Notes under the pieces: generated by a model
What the model was told of the DNA's origin: nothing
Seen by the model: only the letters and a program-made list of their open reading frames with translations
Databases searched by the model: none
Shown here: positions 17,293-25,454 of the stretch, piece by piece
Position numbering within the stretch: the first letter of the stretch is position 1
Layout: each line of letters opens with the position of its first letter
Assembly: GCA_015295835.1 (NCBI GenBank)
Contig: DVEG01000018.1
Coordinates: forward strand, 1-64,000
Direction of reading: 5' to 3'
Length of the DNA: 64,000 nucleotides
Source: Oscillatoriaceae cyanobacterium M7585_C2015_266
GTDB lineage: Bacteria; Cyanobacteriota; Cyanobacteriia; Cyanobacteriales; Oscillatoriaceae
Position numbers and translations under genes: made by a program

Positions 17293-18324
17293 TTACTCAT
17301 CTGCAAAAACGTATTTGTAGAGATCTGCCGGGTTTGGTTCGGGACTTTCTTCTGCAAATTTTACAGCATCATCTACTACAGCTTGAATTTTGTGCTGAAT
17401 TTCTTTGAGTTCTTCCTCAGTAGCTAAATTTTGCTCCTTGAGGTATTTACCAAACCTTTCGATCGGATCGCGGGTAAACCAAAATTCTTTCTCTTCTTTA
17501 GAGCGCAGCTCATCGGGATCGGCTAGAGAGTGACCCCGGAAACGATAGGTGAGACATTCTAGCAGAGTTGGCCCTTCCCCAGCGCGGGCCCGGGCGATCG
17601 CTTCTTTAGCTTTGTAGTGTACCGCTAGCACGTCCATTCCATCTACTTCATAACCTGGCATTCCGAAGACGCTTGCTTTTTTGTAAATTTCCGGTTCCGA
17701 GGTAGCGCGTTCGTGAGCCATGCCGATCGCCCATTTGTTATTTTCTACTACAAAAATAATCGGCAGTTTCCACAGCGCTGCCATATTTAAGCACTCGTAA
17801 AACTGACCATTGTTACATGCTCCATCTCCGAAAAAGCACGCTGTTACTTGATCAGCTTTTTCATCTCCCATGACTTCGCGGCGATATTTAGTTTGGAAGG
17901 CTACGCCTGTGGCAACTGGAATGCCTTCTGCTACAAAGGCATAGCCGCCAAGGAGGCGATGCCGGGATGAAAATAGGTGCATCGAGCCTCCCCTGCCTTT
18001 ACTACAGCCTGTTTCTTTGCCGAAGAGTTCTGCCATTACTTCCCGGGCAGGAACACCTGCGCTGAGGGCGTGAACGTGATCGCGATAGGTGCTACAAACG
18101 TAGTCTTCTCCTGGGCGCATGGCTTTGATGACGCCGCTGGAAACTGCTTCTTGCCCGTTGTATAAATGGACGAAGCCAAACATTTTTCCCCGGTAATACA
18201 TCTCGGCGCATTTGTCTTCAAATAAGCGCCCTAGAACCATGTCTTCGTAAAGTCGCAAGCCCTCTTCTTTAGTGATTTTTACTGAATTCGCGTCAAATAC
18301 GGGTAAGGTTCGTTCTTTAATCAT
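17293..18324 (-). CDS. pdhA: pyruvate dehydrogenase E1 component, alpha subunit
   Basis: This alpha subunit pairs with the pdhB product to form the thiamine-dependent E1 of pyruvate dehydrogenase. The thiamine diphosphate motif runs from [12 protein letters not shown] to VVENN at about 168-198, and the phosphate-contact [11 protein letters not shown] is also present. The glycine-rich [12 protein letters not shown] and the RYRGHS-like [12 protein letters not shown] loop are intact. I chose [11 protein letters not shown] as the start; seven more residues are possible upstream. The length of 343 aa is typical of cyanobacterial PdhA. dapL lies about 130 nt downstream on the same strand. Confidence 0.96.
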   Translation of the reverse strand: MIKERTLPVFDANSVKITKEEGLRLYEDMVLGRLFEDKCAEMYYRGKMFGFVHLYNGQEAVSSGVIKAMRPGEDYVCSTYRDHVHALSAGVPAREVMAELFGKETGCSKGRGGSMHLFSSRHRLLGGYAFVAEGIPVATGVAFQTKYRREVMGDEKADQVTACFFGDGACNNGQFYECLNMAALWKLPIIFVVENNKWAIGMAHERATSEPEIYKKASVFGMPGYEVDGMDVLAVHYKAKEAIARARAGEGPTLLECLTYRFRGHSLADPDELRSKEEKEFWFTRDPIERFGKYLKEQNLATEEELKEIQHKIQAVVDDAVKFAEESPEPNPADLYKYVFADE

Positions 18325-18643
18325 TGGTTGTTTGTACCCTTGCAATACTACTTAAAATATCAGGCTATTTCAGGGCCAAATTTTCTGCACAGGCGAGCGT
18401 AGCAGCTGCAAATGTCTAAGCCTAAAGCTGGCAATACAATTTTTTGAGCGCTTCAGGATTTTTAAGTAAGCAAATTGTAGTTTAGGCTATAACACAGGCG
18501 GATTCAATAAGTAAAAAACAGGCCCAGAGGGAGGAGATGGCCAAACTGTCGGAAGTCGGCTAGTGTTTGTAGTAAAAAAACTATTTTAAGTGAATGCCTC
18601 GCTAATATATTAATCTAGTTGCTCACCCCTGGGGAAGTGGACT
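18325..18643. other. intergenic region between pdhA and ftn2
   Basis: About 320 nt between divergent genes. It must carry promoters for both. GGGGAAG just before the GTG at 18644 is a likely ribosome-binding site for ftn2. Nothing else distinctive was seen. Confidence 0.5.
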
Positions 18644-21010
18644 GTGCGCATCCCACTCGATTATTACCGGATTTTAGGCTTACCGATTCAGGCTACAGCG
18701 GAACAGCTGCAGCAGGCACATCGCGATCGCGTGCGGCAGTTGCCGAGAAGAGAGTATTCGGAGGTAGCGATCGCAGCCCGCAAACAGCTTATCGACGAAG
18801 CCTATACCATCCTAAGCGATCCTGAGCAGCGCCAAGCCTACGATGCATCTTTTCTAGCCAAAACCTACGAACTAGATAATATAGAAATAGAAAAAGGAAC
18901 CGCAGCCAGCTCCACAGAGGAAGCACAGGTTGAATCGCACTCGCCCAGCATAGAAATTGACGATAAACAATTTGTCGGTGCTCTCCTCATCCTACAAGAA
19001 CTCGGAGAATATGAACTCGTCCTCAAACTCAGCCAACCCTACTTAGGCAGCGGGCGTTTCGCATTGAAGCTGGGGCGATTTGGAGAACCGCAACTGGTAG
19101 GGCCAGATATTATTCTAACAGTCGCCCTTTCCTGCTTAGAACTAGGGCGTGAGCAGTGGCAGCAAGGGCAATACGAAAACGCTGCAGCCACTTTAGAAAC
19201 TGGTCAAGAACTGCTTTTGCAAGAAGGTTTATTTGCTAATGTCCGGGGAGAAATACTCACCGATTTATACAAGCTGCGCCCGTATCGAATTCTAGAACTA
19301 CTTTCCAAAAGTGAAGAAAACGTTGCCGAGCGTCGCAAAGGATTGCAACTGCTGCGGGATATGTTTCAAGAAAGGGGCGGCATTGAAGGCAGCGGCGATG
19401 ATCAGTCTGGTTTGAATGTCGATGACTTCCTGCGCTTTATCCAACAATTGCGGTGTTATTTGACGGCAGCAGAACAGCAGCAACTATTTGAAGCTGAAGC
19501 TCGTCGCCCCTCAGCAGTAGCTACTTACTTAGCAGCGTATGCTTATATAGCCTCCGGTTTCGCCTACCGACAGCCTGCTCTCATCCGTAAAGCCAAACAG
19601 TTGTTAATGCGTTTGGGCAAGCGTCAGGATGTGCATTTGGAACAAGCAATATGTGCTCTGCTTTTGGGACAAACTGAAGAAGCCTCGCAAGCGTTAGAAC
19701 TTAGTCAAGAGTACGAAACTCTTGAGATGATCCGGGAACAATCCCAGGGGGCTCCTGATCTATTGCCTGGTCTTTGTCAGTACACAGAGCGCTGGCTGGC
19801 GGAAGAAGTTTATCCTCACTTTCGGGATTTGGCTTATAAAAAAAGTTCTTTAAAGGATTACTTTGCAGACAAGCAGGTGCAAGCTTATTTGGAAAGACTG
19901 CCAGCAGAGGATGAAGAAGCAACAAATCAGTGGGTGCCTGTGCAATCTCAAATAACTCAAACTCCTAAGTTAGAGCAAAAGGATGTAGCTGAGTGGGAGC
20001 CAGTGGCAGCAATTGGTTCGCGAACTGCTCTGTCGGCGAATATCTCTTTAACAGGGGTTTCTAAACAGTCTGCTGCAGTGCAGCACTCTAACCCAGGGGC
20101 AGCGGCTTCAGGAGCGGCTGCTACTAACCCAGGAAGTACTCTAGCTAATACCGAGCCGCCAAGTGCGCCTTGGGAGGCAAAACGTACGGGAAGTGAAAAA
20201 ACAAGGCAGCAGCCAGCGATGACCTTAGGTCCGCTTTCAGCAAACGCTACAAGTAGGAAAGCAACAGCTGCAACTGAAGCGGGAAGCTCCCTGAAGGTTG
20301 AACGCCCGCACAGTGCACGACGCCCCTCTTTGCCCCTATCGGCGCCGGCAAGGGAAGAACGCCTCAATCGCCGTGCAGTAAGGAAATCAGAGCGTTCTTC
20401 TGCTAGACTGCGGCGCTCGCTGAAAGTAGAAAGGCTGATTGGTGTCGTGGTTTTGCTGCTTTTAGCTTTATTCGCTCTTTTATTTGTGAGTGCCAAAATT
20501 TTTGGGTTGATTGCAGAAAGCTTAAAACGAATGTCAGGACCTACACTTTTGGCAGAACAGCCTTCGGTACGTCTTGATAGCCCACCTCTGCCAATTCCGG
20601 AACCAACGCCAGATCCGCTCACAAGCCCAGGGCCAATTTCGGAAGCGATCGCTCAGCAAGTAATTCAGAAATGGCTTTCGACTAAATCAGAAGCAATGGG
20701 AGCCAATCACGCCATTGAACGCTTGCCGGAAATCCTCACCGGCTCAGCTTTATCGAAATGGGAGCAGTGGGCAAAAGAACTGAAGCAGGAGAATTCTTAC
20801 TATAAGTACAAGCACAATCTCAAGGTGAAATCGGTAGATATTGGCGACACCCCTGAGCGCGCCAAAGTTGAAGCTGAAGTCAACGAATTAGCGGAACTCT
20901 ATAAGGGTGGCAGGATGATCGATTCTCGCAATGACATCTTGCAGGTTCGTTACGATTTGGTTCGCCAAAATGGACAGTGGCGTATCCAGAATTGGGACAT
21001 ATTGCGATAG
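18644..21010 (+). CDS. ftn2: cell division protein Ftn2/ZipN (ARC6 homologue)
   Basis: Ftn2/ZipN is the cyanobacterial ancestor of chloroplast ARC6. It anchors FtsZ at the division site and organises the divisome. An N-terminal DnaJ-like domain (about 4-68, YYRILGLPIQATAEQLQQAH) has no HPD tripeptide, as in the family. A long helical middle region (about 100-430) follows, then a low-complexity Ala/Ser/Pro/Thr linker and one membrane helix at about 597-621. The periplasmic IMS-type (DUF4101) domain runs from about 670 to 788. The start is GTG behind a GGGGAAG site. At 788 aa the length is slightly above that of some orthologues because of the linker. Confidence 0.93.
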   Translation: MRIPLDYYRILGLPIQATAEQLQQAHRDRVRQLPRREYSEVAIAARKQLIDEAYTILSDPEQRQAYDASFLAKTYELDNIEIEKGTAASSTEEAQVESHSPSIEIDDKQFVGALLILQELGEYELVLKLSQPYLGSGRFALKLGRFGEPQLVGPDIILTVALSCLELGREQWQQGQYENAAATLETGQELLLQEGLFANVRGEILTDLYKLRPYRILELLSKSEENVAERRKGLQLLRDMFQERGGIEGSGDDQSGLNVDDFLRFIQQLRCYLTAAEQQQLFEAEARRPSAVATYLAAYAYIASGFAYRQPALIRKAKQLLMRLGKRQDVHLEQAICALLLGQTEEASQALELSQEYETLEMIREQSQGAPDLLPGLCQYTERWLAEEVYPHFRDLAYKKSSLKDYFADKQVQAYLERLPAEDEEATNQWVPVQSQITQTPKLEQKDVAEWEPVAAIGSRTALSANISLTGVSKQSAAVQHSNPGAAASGAAATNPGSTLANTEPPSAPWEAKRTGSEKTRQQPAMTLGPLSANATSRKATAATEAGSSLKVERPHSARRPSLPLSAPAREERLNRRAVRKSERSSARLRRSLKVERLIGVVVLLLLALFALLFVSAKIFGLIAESLKRMSGPTLLAEQPSVRLDSPPLPIPEPTPDPLTSPGPISEAIAQQVIQKWLSTKSEAMGANHAIERLPEILTGSALSKWEQWAKELKQENSYYKYKHNLKVKSVDIGDTPERAKVEAEVNELAELYKGGRMIDSRNDILQVRYDLVRQNGQWRIQNWDILR

Positions 21011-21457
21011 AGTTCTATTCCTTAGCATCTAAATGTTTAATTTTTTTAATTTGTAAATTAAATGTGCTTTATTTTTTCAGCCAGCTTTTTGTCAAGAAAT
21101 ATTGATAAATTAGCCGAGTCAAGACATCTCCTAACAACAATTGTTAAGAATTGCTGACATTTTGCTCCCGATTTTGCCCGCAAATCGGTAAAAATGCCCA
21201 TTTTGTGCAACAAAGCCTCTTGACCGAACCTTGGAATTTCTGCAACATATAACTTAACAAAACGATCCCCACGATCCCAAAAAAATGCTTATAAAAAAGC
21301 ATTATGGCCAGCTAGAAAAAGCGAGCGCAAATTCTCCATGAAATAGCTGTCCACAGAAAAGGATCGTCAAACAAAACAGACAGGGTTATAGGAGGCAGAA
21401 AGCCACCAACAGCATCTGTATCTGTCAAGATGCACGCTAACAATCGGAGGCCAATAC
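21011..21457. other. intergenic region upstream of the DUF4912 gene
   Basis: About 450 nt with no supported gene. A small stem pairs AATGCTT with AAGCATT at 21284-21303. CGATCCC words are duplicated just before it. GGAGG precedes the start codon at 21458. The region could hold a long leader. Confidence 0.45.
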
Positions 21458-22927
21458 ATGGCAAAAGAACGCCCACCTTTAGAAGAGATGACATTGCGGC
21501 AACTGCGTAAAGTTGCAAGCGAATATGGCATCTCGCGCTACAGCCGCATGCGCAAGGCGCAATTGCTGGCATCAATTCAAGAAATAGAACGCACCAAATA
21601 TAAAGAAAATCAAGCACGCGGTTTGGAGGCACAAGAAGAAGTGGAAGCAGCAAAATTTGAACTCGGTCAAGAGGATATTACCGGGGGCGAACTGACATCA
21701 GTTGACGAAGGGCTTGCAGAATTGCCGGGCGGCTATGGCGAAAGCCGAATCGTACTCATGCCCCGCGACCCCCAATGGGCATATGCATACTGGGATGTTC
21801 CTAACGAACGCAAAGAAGAATTACGCCGCCAAGGCGGGCAGCAACTGGCACTGCGCATCTACGATGTCACCGATATAAACCTCGATCGGCAAGCACCTCA
21901 CAGCATTCAAGAATATCTCTGCGATGAACTCGCCCGCGAATGGTATATACCTATACCAGTCAGCGATCGCGACTATATCGTAGACATCGGCTACCGCACA
22001 TTTGACGGACGCTGGCTGATTCTAGCGCGCTCGGCACCAGTACACATCCCCCCCGTCTATCCCTCCGACTGGATAGAAGACCACTTCCTCACCGTCAACT
22101 GGGAAGAAGAACTTCGTGGCAAAACCTTCATCCAACTGCACCCACCCACCAAGCGCATCGCAGTCACAGGCATCTACGACCAGATGTATCAACTGGCTCA
22201 AGCAGCCGAAGCCGATCGCGTCACCGGTTCTCTCTTCGGTTCCATGCAGCATGTCCCCGGCTCCGTTCCCGGTTCCGCTCAAATGATCGGCGCCTCTGAA
22301 AAATACATCGGCGCCTCTGAAAAATACATCGGCGCCTCTGAAAAATACATCGGCGCCTCTGAAAAATACATCGGCGCCTCTGAAAGATATATCGGCGCCT
22401 CCGAAAAATACATCGGCGCCTCCGAAAGATATATCGGCGCCTCCGAACAATACATCGGAGCATCGGAACAATACATCGGAGCATCGGAACAATACATCGG
22501 AGCATCGGAACGATACATTGGCGCCTCCGAACAATACGCCCTCAGCTCCTACGTATTCGCATCAGGCGTCGGCATGTGGGCTGTACCTACGGTGTCTGGA
22601 CTCACTATGTCCGGAGTCGGTTTCTCCGCATCTCTGCCTATCGCCCGTCCTCGCAAGTTCTGGTTAATAGCCGATGCCGAACTAATAGTCTATGGCGCGA
22701 CTGAACCCGATGCCACTGTCACTATCGGCGGTCGTCCTATCAAGCTTAATCCAGACGGCACCTTCCGCTTCCAAATGTCTTTCCAAGACGGTTTGATTGA
22801 CTACCCGATTATGGCAGTTGCAGCAGATGGTGAGCAAACCCGCTCTATCCACATGAAGTTTACCCGCGAAACACCTTCTCGCAATACTAATACCAAAGAA
22901 GAAGCTGTCCTCGAATGGATTGGCTAA
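21458..22927 (+). CDS. DUF4912 protein with Rho-N-like domain and heptapeptide repeats
   Basis: The function is unknown. Residues about 8-50 (LEEMTLRQLRKVASEYGISR onward) resemble the SAP/Rho N-terminal helical motif, which can bind nucleic acid. Residues about 90-225 form the DUF4912 domain, with the hallmark PRDPQWAYAYWDVP. Twelve consecutive heptapeptides of the form IGASE(K/R/Q)Y follow at about 277-360, encoded by a 21-bp minisatellite. The C-terminus (about 390-489) has a strand-rich, Gly-poor segment with the phrase VTIGGRPIKLNPDGTFRFQM, resembling a carboxypeptidase-regulatory or Ig-like module. A strong GGAGG ribosome-binding site precedes the ATG. A terminator follows at 22975-23003. 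Confidence 0.82.
   Translation: MAKERPPLEEMTLRQLRKVASEYGISRYSRMRKAQLLASIQEIERTKYKENQARGLEAQEEVEAAKFELGQEDITGGELTSVDEGLAELPGGYGESRIVLMPRDPQWAYAYWDVPNERKEELRRQGGQQLALRIYDVTDINLDRQAPHSIQEYLCDELAREWYIPIPVSDRDYIVDIGYRTFDGRWLILARSAPVHIPPVYPSDWIEDHFLTVNWEEELRGKTFIQLHPPTKRIAVTGIYDQMYQLAQAAEADRVTGSLFGSMQHVPGSVPGSAQMIGASEKYIGASEKYIGASEKYIGASEKYIGASERYIGASEKYIGASERYIGASEQYIGASEQYIGASEQYIGASERYIGASEQYALSSYVFASGVGMWAVPTVSGLTMSGVGFSASLPIARPRKFWLIADAELIVYGATEPDATVTIGGRPIKLNPDGTFRFQMSFQDGLIDYPIMAVAADGEQTRSIHMKFTRETPSRNTNTKEEAVLEWIG
22286..22537 (+). repeat. 12-copy, 21-bp coding minisatellite (IGASE-x-Y heptads)
   Basis: Twelve in-frame 21-bp units encode IGASEKY, IGASERY or IGASEQY. Units 1-4 are identical in DNA. 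Units 5-8 and 12 share the GGCGCCTC form. Units 9-11 use GGAGCATCG, a synonymous coding of Gly-Ala-Ser. Only position 6 of the heptad varies, always Lys, Arg or Gln. The pattern suggests tandem expansion with selection on the peptide. Confidence 0.97.
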
Positions 22928-22974
22928 AGCCGCTTAAATGTCGGTCGAACTGGCAATAACAACTCTCGCCTTTT

Positions 22975-23003
22975 CCCCCGATTGTTGTCGGGGGATTTGT
23001 TTT
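22975..23003 (+). terminator. Rho-independent terminator after the DUF4912 gene
   Basis: CCCCCG at 22975-22980 pairs with CGGGGG at 22989-22994 around an 8-nt loop. A T-rich run (ATTTGTTTT) follows. It ends the DUF4912 transcript before the next plus-strand gene. Confidence 0.85.
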
Positions 23004-23032
23004 AGTTAACTATTTTTCACTCTTCAAAAATT

Positions 23033-23599
23033 ATGAAAGTTGAAGAAATTTCCGATACCCTTAAAGAAATGTTTGGCTCTGCTGTCGAAAGCCCCTCCCC
23101 TAACTCATGGCAAGTCGAAACTCAGACAATTCGTCTGCTCGTCTTGCTCTCAGATGATGGCTCTTGGCTGCGCATTTTGGTTCCTATTGTCTCTTTCAAA
23201 GAAGCAGAACCTTTTCTGCAACAGCTACTAGAAGCAAATTTTGATGCTACTCAGGAAACACGTTATGCTCTGCATGAAAATGTTCTCTGGGGCGTTTTTC
23301 AACACGGATGCGAAAGTTTGACTAAAGTTGACTTTCTCCAGGCACTGGGCAGGCTCGTGTCGCTTTATGAGCAGGGGCTTTCGGAGGTTTTCAACCAGTT
23401 TGTAGAATTGCGTGTTCGTCAAATTATCAAGGCTGCCAAGCAAATGGGACAATCTCTGGAAATGACGCTTCAAAATATCGAGCGCTTTTATCAAGAAGGT
23501 GTGATGGGAGATATGGAACAGGGGGCAGCCTCTCGGGAAGCTACCCTAGAGGCTTGGCGATATCAGTTGCAAAGGCTTTGGTCTCAGGTCGATCCCTAG
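23033..23599 (+). CDS. conserved protein, YbjN/T3S-chaperone-like fold possible
   Basis: No family name is certain. The 188-aa acidic soluble protein begins with a short helix (VEEISDTLKEMFG). Alternating strands follow (TIRLLVLLSDDGSWLRILVPIV), then a helix with EPFLQQLLEANFDATQ. This order resembles the alpha/beta fold shared by YbjN and type III secretion chaperones, a common scaffold of small cyanobacterial proteins. The C-terminal third is helical. No membrane segment or signal peptide is seen. The gene is isolated by a terminator upstream and a palindromic repeat downstream. The fold suggestion is inference. Confidence 0.65.
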   Translation: MKVEEISDTLKEMFGSAVESPSPNSWQVETQTIRLLVLLSDDGSWLRILVPIVSFKEAEPFLQQLLEANFDATQETRYALHENVLWGVFQHGCESLTKVDFLQALGRLVSLYEQGLSEVFNQFVELRVRQIIKAAKQMGQSLEMTLQNIERFYQEGVMGDMEQGAASREATLEAWRYQLQRLWSQVDP

Positions 23600-23683
23600 G
23601 GGTTCACTTCCAGCGAGCGCTTATAATCGACTAAAATATCTCTATTCCCCTTTTTTACTACTTTGCTATAGCTGGTACTCCTT

Positions 23684-23717
23684 AAAACTCGGGTTCTTCA
23701 AAAATCCGGGTTTCTCA
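23684..23717. repeat. GAAACCCGG-type palindromic repeat
   Basis: AAAACTCGGGTTCTTC is followed by AAATCCGGGTTTCTC. It is a member of the dispersed family, here with two similar arms in the same orientation, so the hairpin is weaker than in the other copies. It lies between two plus-strand genes. Confidence 0.5.
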
Positions 23718-23752
23718 GCCTGGATAGCAAAAAATCTCATCATAAAAAATAT

Positions 23753-24139
23753 ATGGATATAATCGAAATATTAAAACAAGATTATCAAAGATTTCCAAAT
23801 GAGCAAACCTACAGCATCTACGCCGAAGATGTCTATTTTTGCGATCCGATGAACCGCTTTCAAGGCATCGAGCACTACCGAAAAATGATCGAGTTCATCA
23901 GCACTTGGTTTCTCGATATCCAACTAGATTTGTACGAAATTGAAAAAAAAGGTGATACCATTGAAACACGCTGGACTTTGAGCTGGACTTCTCCCCTGCC
24001 GTGGAAACCCCGTATCGCAATTCCCGGTAGGAGCGAATTAAAACTCAACACTCAAGGACTTATAGTCAGCCATATAGACTACTGGAACATCTCTCGTTTG
24101 GATGTACTCAAACAACACTTACCCTGGAAAAAGAAATAA
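23753..24139 (+). CDS. DUF2358 family protein (SnoaL/NTF2-like)
   Basis: This is a conserved 128-aa cyanobacterial and plastid-type protein of unknown function. It opens with a helix (IIEILKQDYQRFP), then has YAEDVYFCDPMNRFQGIEHY, a phrase typical of DUF2358. An antiparallel sheet follows (ETRWTLSWTSPLPWKP). The overall order fits the NTF2-like cone fold. No catalytic residue can be assigned. It lies about 100 nt upstream of the ArsA-like gene on the same strand and may be co-transcribed with it. Confidence 0.8.
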   Translation: MDIIEILKQDYQRFPNEQTYSIYAEDVYFCDPMNRFQGIEHYRKMIEFISTWFLDIQLDLYEIEKKGDTIETRWTLSWTSPLPWKPRIAIPGRSELKLNTQGLIVSHIDYWNISRLDVLKQHLPWKKK

Positions 24140-24242
24140 ATTTCAACCCATTCAAACCCACAGACTAAGATAGAGCGAGCGCATAAAAAACCGCTAAAGT
24201 AAAAAAAAGTAAAACCTATATTAAAGCGGGGTTTAATTGTCC

Positions 24243-25430
24243 ATGCGTGTAATCTTGATGACAGGAAAAGGGGGAGTAGGCAAAACCTCGGTAGCCGCAG
24301 CAACAGGCTTGCGGTGCGCCGAACTAGGCTATAAAACATTAGTATTAAGTACAGATCCCGCTCACTCTTTAGCAGACAGCTTTGACATGGAACTGGGCCA
24401 CGATCCACGCCCGGTACGTCGGAATTTGTGGGCAGCTGAACTCGACGCCTTAATGGAATTGGAAGGAAACTGGGGTGCCGTCAAGCGCTACATTACCCAA
24501 GTTCTGCAAGCGCGTGGGCTTGAAGGTGTACAGGCAGAAGAATTAGCTGTATTACCGGGAATGGATGAAATCTTCGGCTTAGTGCGGATGAAGCGCCACT
24601 ATGATGAAGGTGAATATGACGTATTAATAATCGACTCAGCACCAACTGGCACAGCACTGCGCTTGCTGAGTTTGCCAGAAGTTTCTGGCTGGTATATGCG
24701 CAAATTTTACAAACCCCTACAGAGTATATCTGTAGCGCTTAGACCTCTCGTTGAACCTATTTTTAAGCCGATCGCTGGGTTTTCTCTCCCGGATAAAGAA
24801 GTGATGGACGCTCCCTATGAATTCTACGAGCAAATCGAAGCCCTGGAAAAAGTCCTCACGGACAATACCCAAACTTCAGTGCGCTTAGTCACCAATCCCG
24901 AAAAGATGGTGATAAAAGAATCATTACGGGCTCATGCCTATTTAAGTCTCTACAACGTGGCGACGGATTTAGTAGTGGCTAATCGAATTATTCCCGATAG
25001 CGTGACTGACCCATTTTTCCAGCGCTGGAAGGAAAATCAACAGCAATATCGGCATGAAATTCATGAAAATTTCCGCCCACTGCCAGTAAAAGAAGTTCCT
25101 CTCTACTCTGAAGAAATGTGTGGCTTGTCAGCCCTTGATCGCCTAAAGGAAACCCTATATGCAGGGGAAGATCCTACACAAGTTTATTATAAAGAAAATA
25201 CAGTCAAAGTAGTACAAGATAAAAATCAGTACAGCTTAGAACTGTATTTACCTGGAATTCCTAAAGATAAAATCCAGTTGAGCAAAACCGGCGACGAGTT
25301 GAACATTAGAATCGGCAACCATAGACGCAATTTAGTGCTGCCGCAAGCACTGGCGACTTTGCAACCGGCTGGCGCAAAAATGGAGGATGATTATCTGAAG
25401 ATTCGTTTTGCTGATACGGCAAAAGTTTAA
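24243..25430 (+). CDS. ArsA/Get3-family ATPase with C-terminal Hsp20-like domain
   Basis: This is a P-loop ATPase of the ArsA/TRC40 (Get3) family. The deviant Walker A motif GKGGVGKTS is at residues 8-16 with the signature Lys9. Switch [13 protein letters not shown] and switch [14 protein letters not shown] are intact. There is one ATPase half, as in Get3, and no CxxC zinc motif is seen. The C-terminus (about 318-395) has [29 protein letters not shown], an alpha-crystallin/Hsp20-like fold attached in many cyanobacterial and chlorobial ArsA proteins. I chose ATG 24243 over an in-frame TTG at 24237 because the family starts MRVILMTG. The client is unknown. Confidence 0.9.
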   Translation: MRVILMTGKGGVGKTSVAAATGLRCAELGYKTLVLSTDPAHSLADSFDMELGHDPRPVRRNLWAAELDALMELEGNWGAVKRYITQVLQARGLEGVQAEELAVLPGMDEIFGLVRMKRHYDEGEYDVLIIDSAPTGTALRLLSLPEVSGWYMRKFYKPLQSISVALRPLVEPIFKPIAGFSLPDKEVMDAPYEFYEQIEALEKVLTDNTQTSVRLVTNPEKMVIKESLRAHAYLSLYNVATDLVVANRIIPDSVTDPFFQRWKENQQQYRHEIHENFRPLPVKEVPLYSEEMCGLSALDRLKETLYAGEDPTQVYYKENTVKVVQDKNQYSLELYLPGIPKDKIQLSKTGDELNIRIGNHRRNLVLPQALATLQPAGAKMEDDYLKIRFADTAKV

Positions 25431-25454
25431 GCATAGAAAGGAGAAATGCGCGAG

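Noticed and set aside
13668-18324. Single pyruvate dehydrogenase operon
   Set aside because: pdhA and pdhB are on the same strand but separated by dapL, a plus-strand DUF2237 gene and hairpins, so they are not one transcription unit.
19957-20622. Minus-strand 221-codon ORF in ftn2
   Set aside because: It is antisense to the low-complexity Ala/Ser linker of Ftn2; stop-free by composition only.
22022-22534. Long minus-strand ORFs across the DUF4912 repeat
   Set aside because: They are repeats of a few residues (such as SEAPMYF) produced by reading the minisatellite in reverse; a 21-bp unit keeps all frames open.
22286-22537. CRISPR array
   Set aside because: Units are contiguous 21-bp tandem copies with no spacers, in frame inside a gene.
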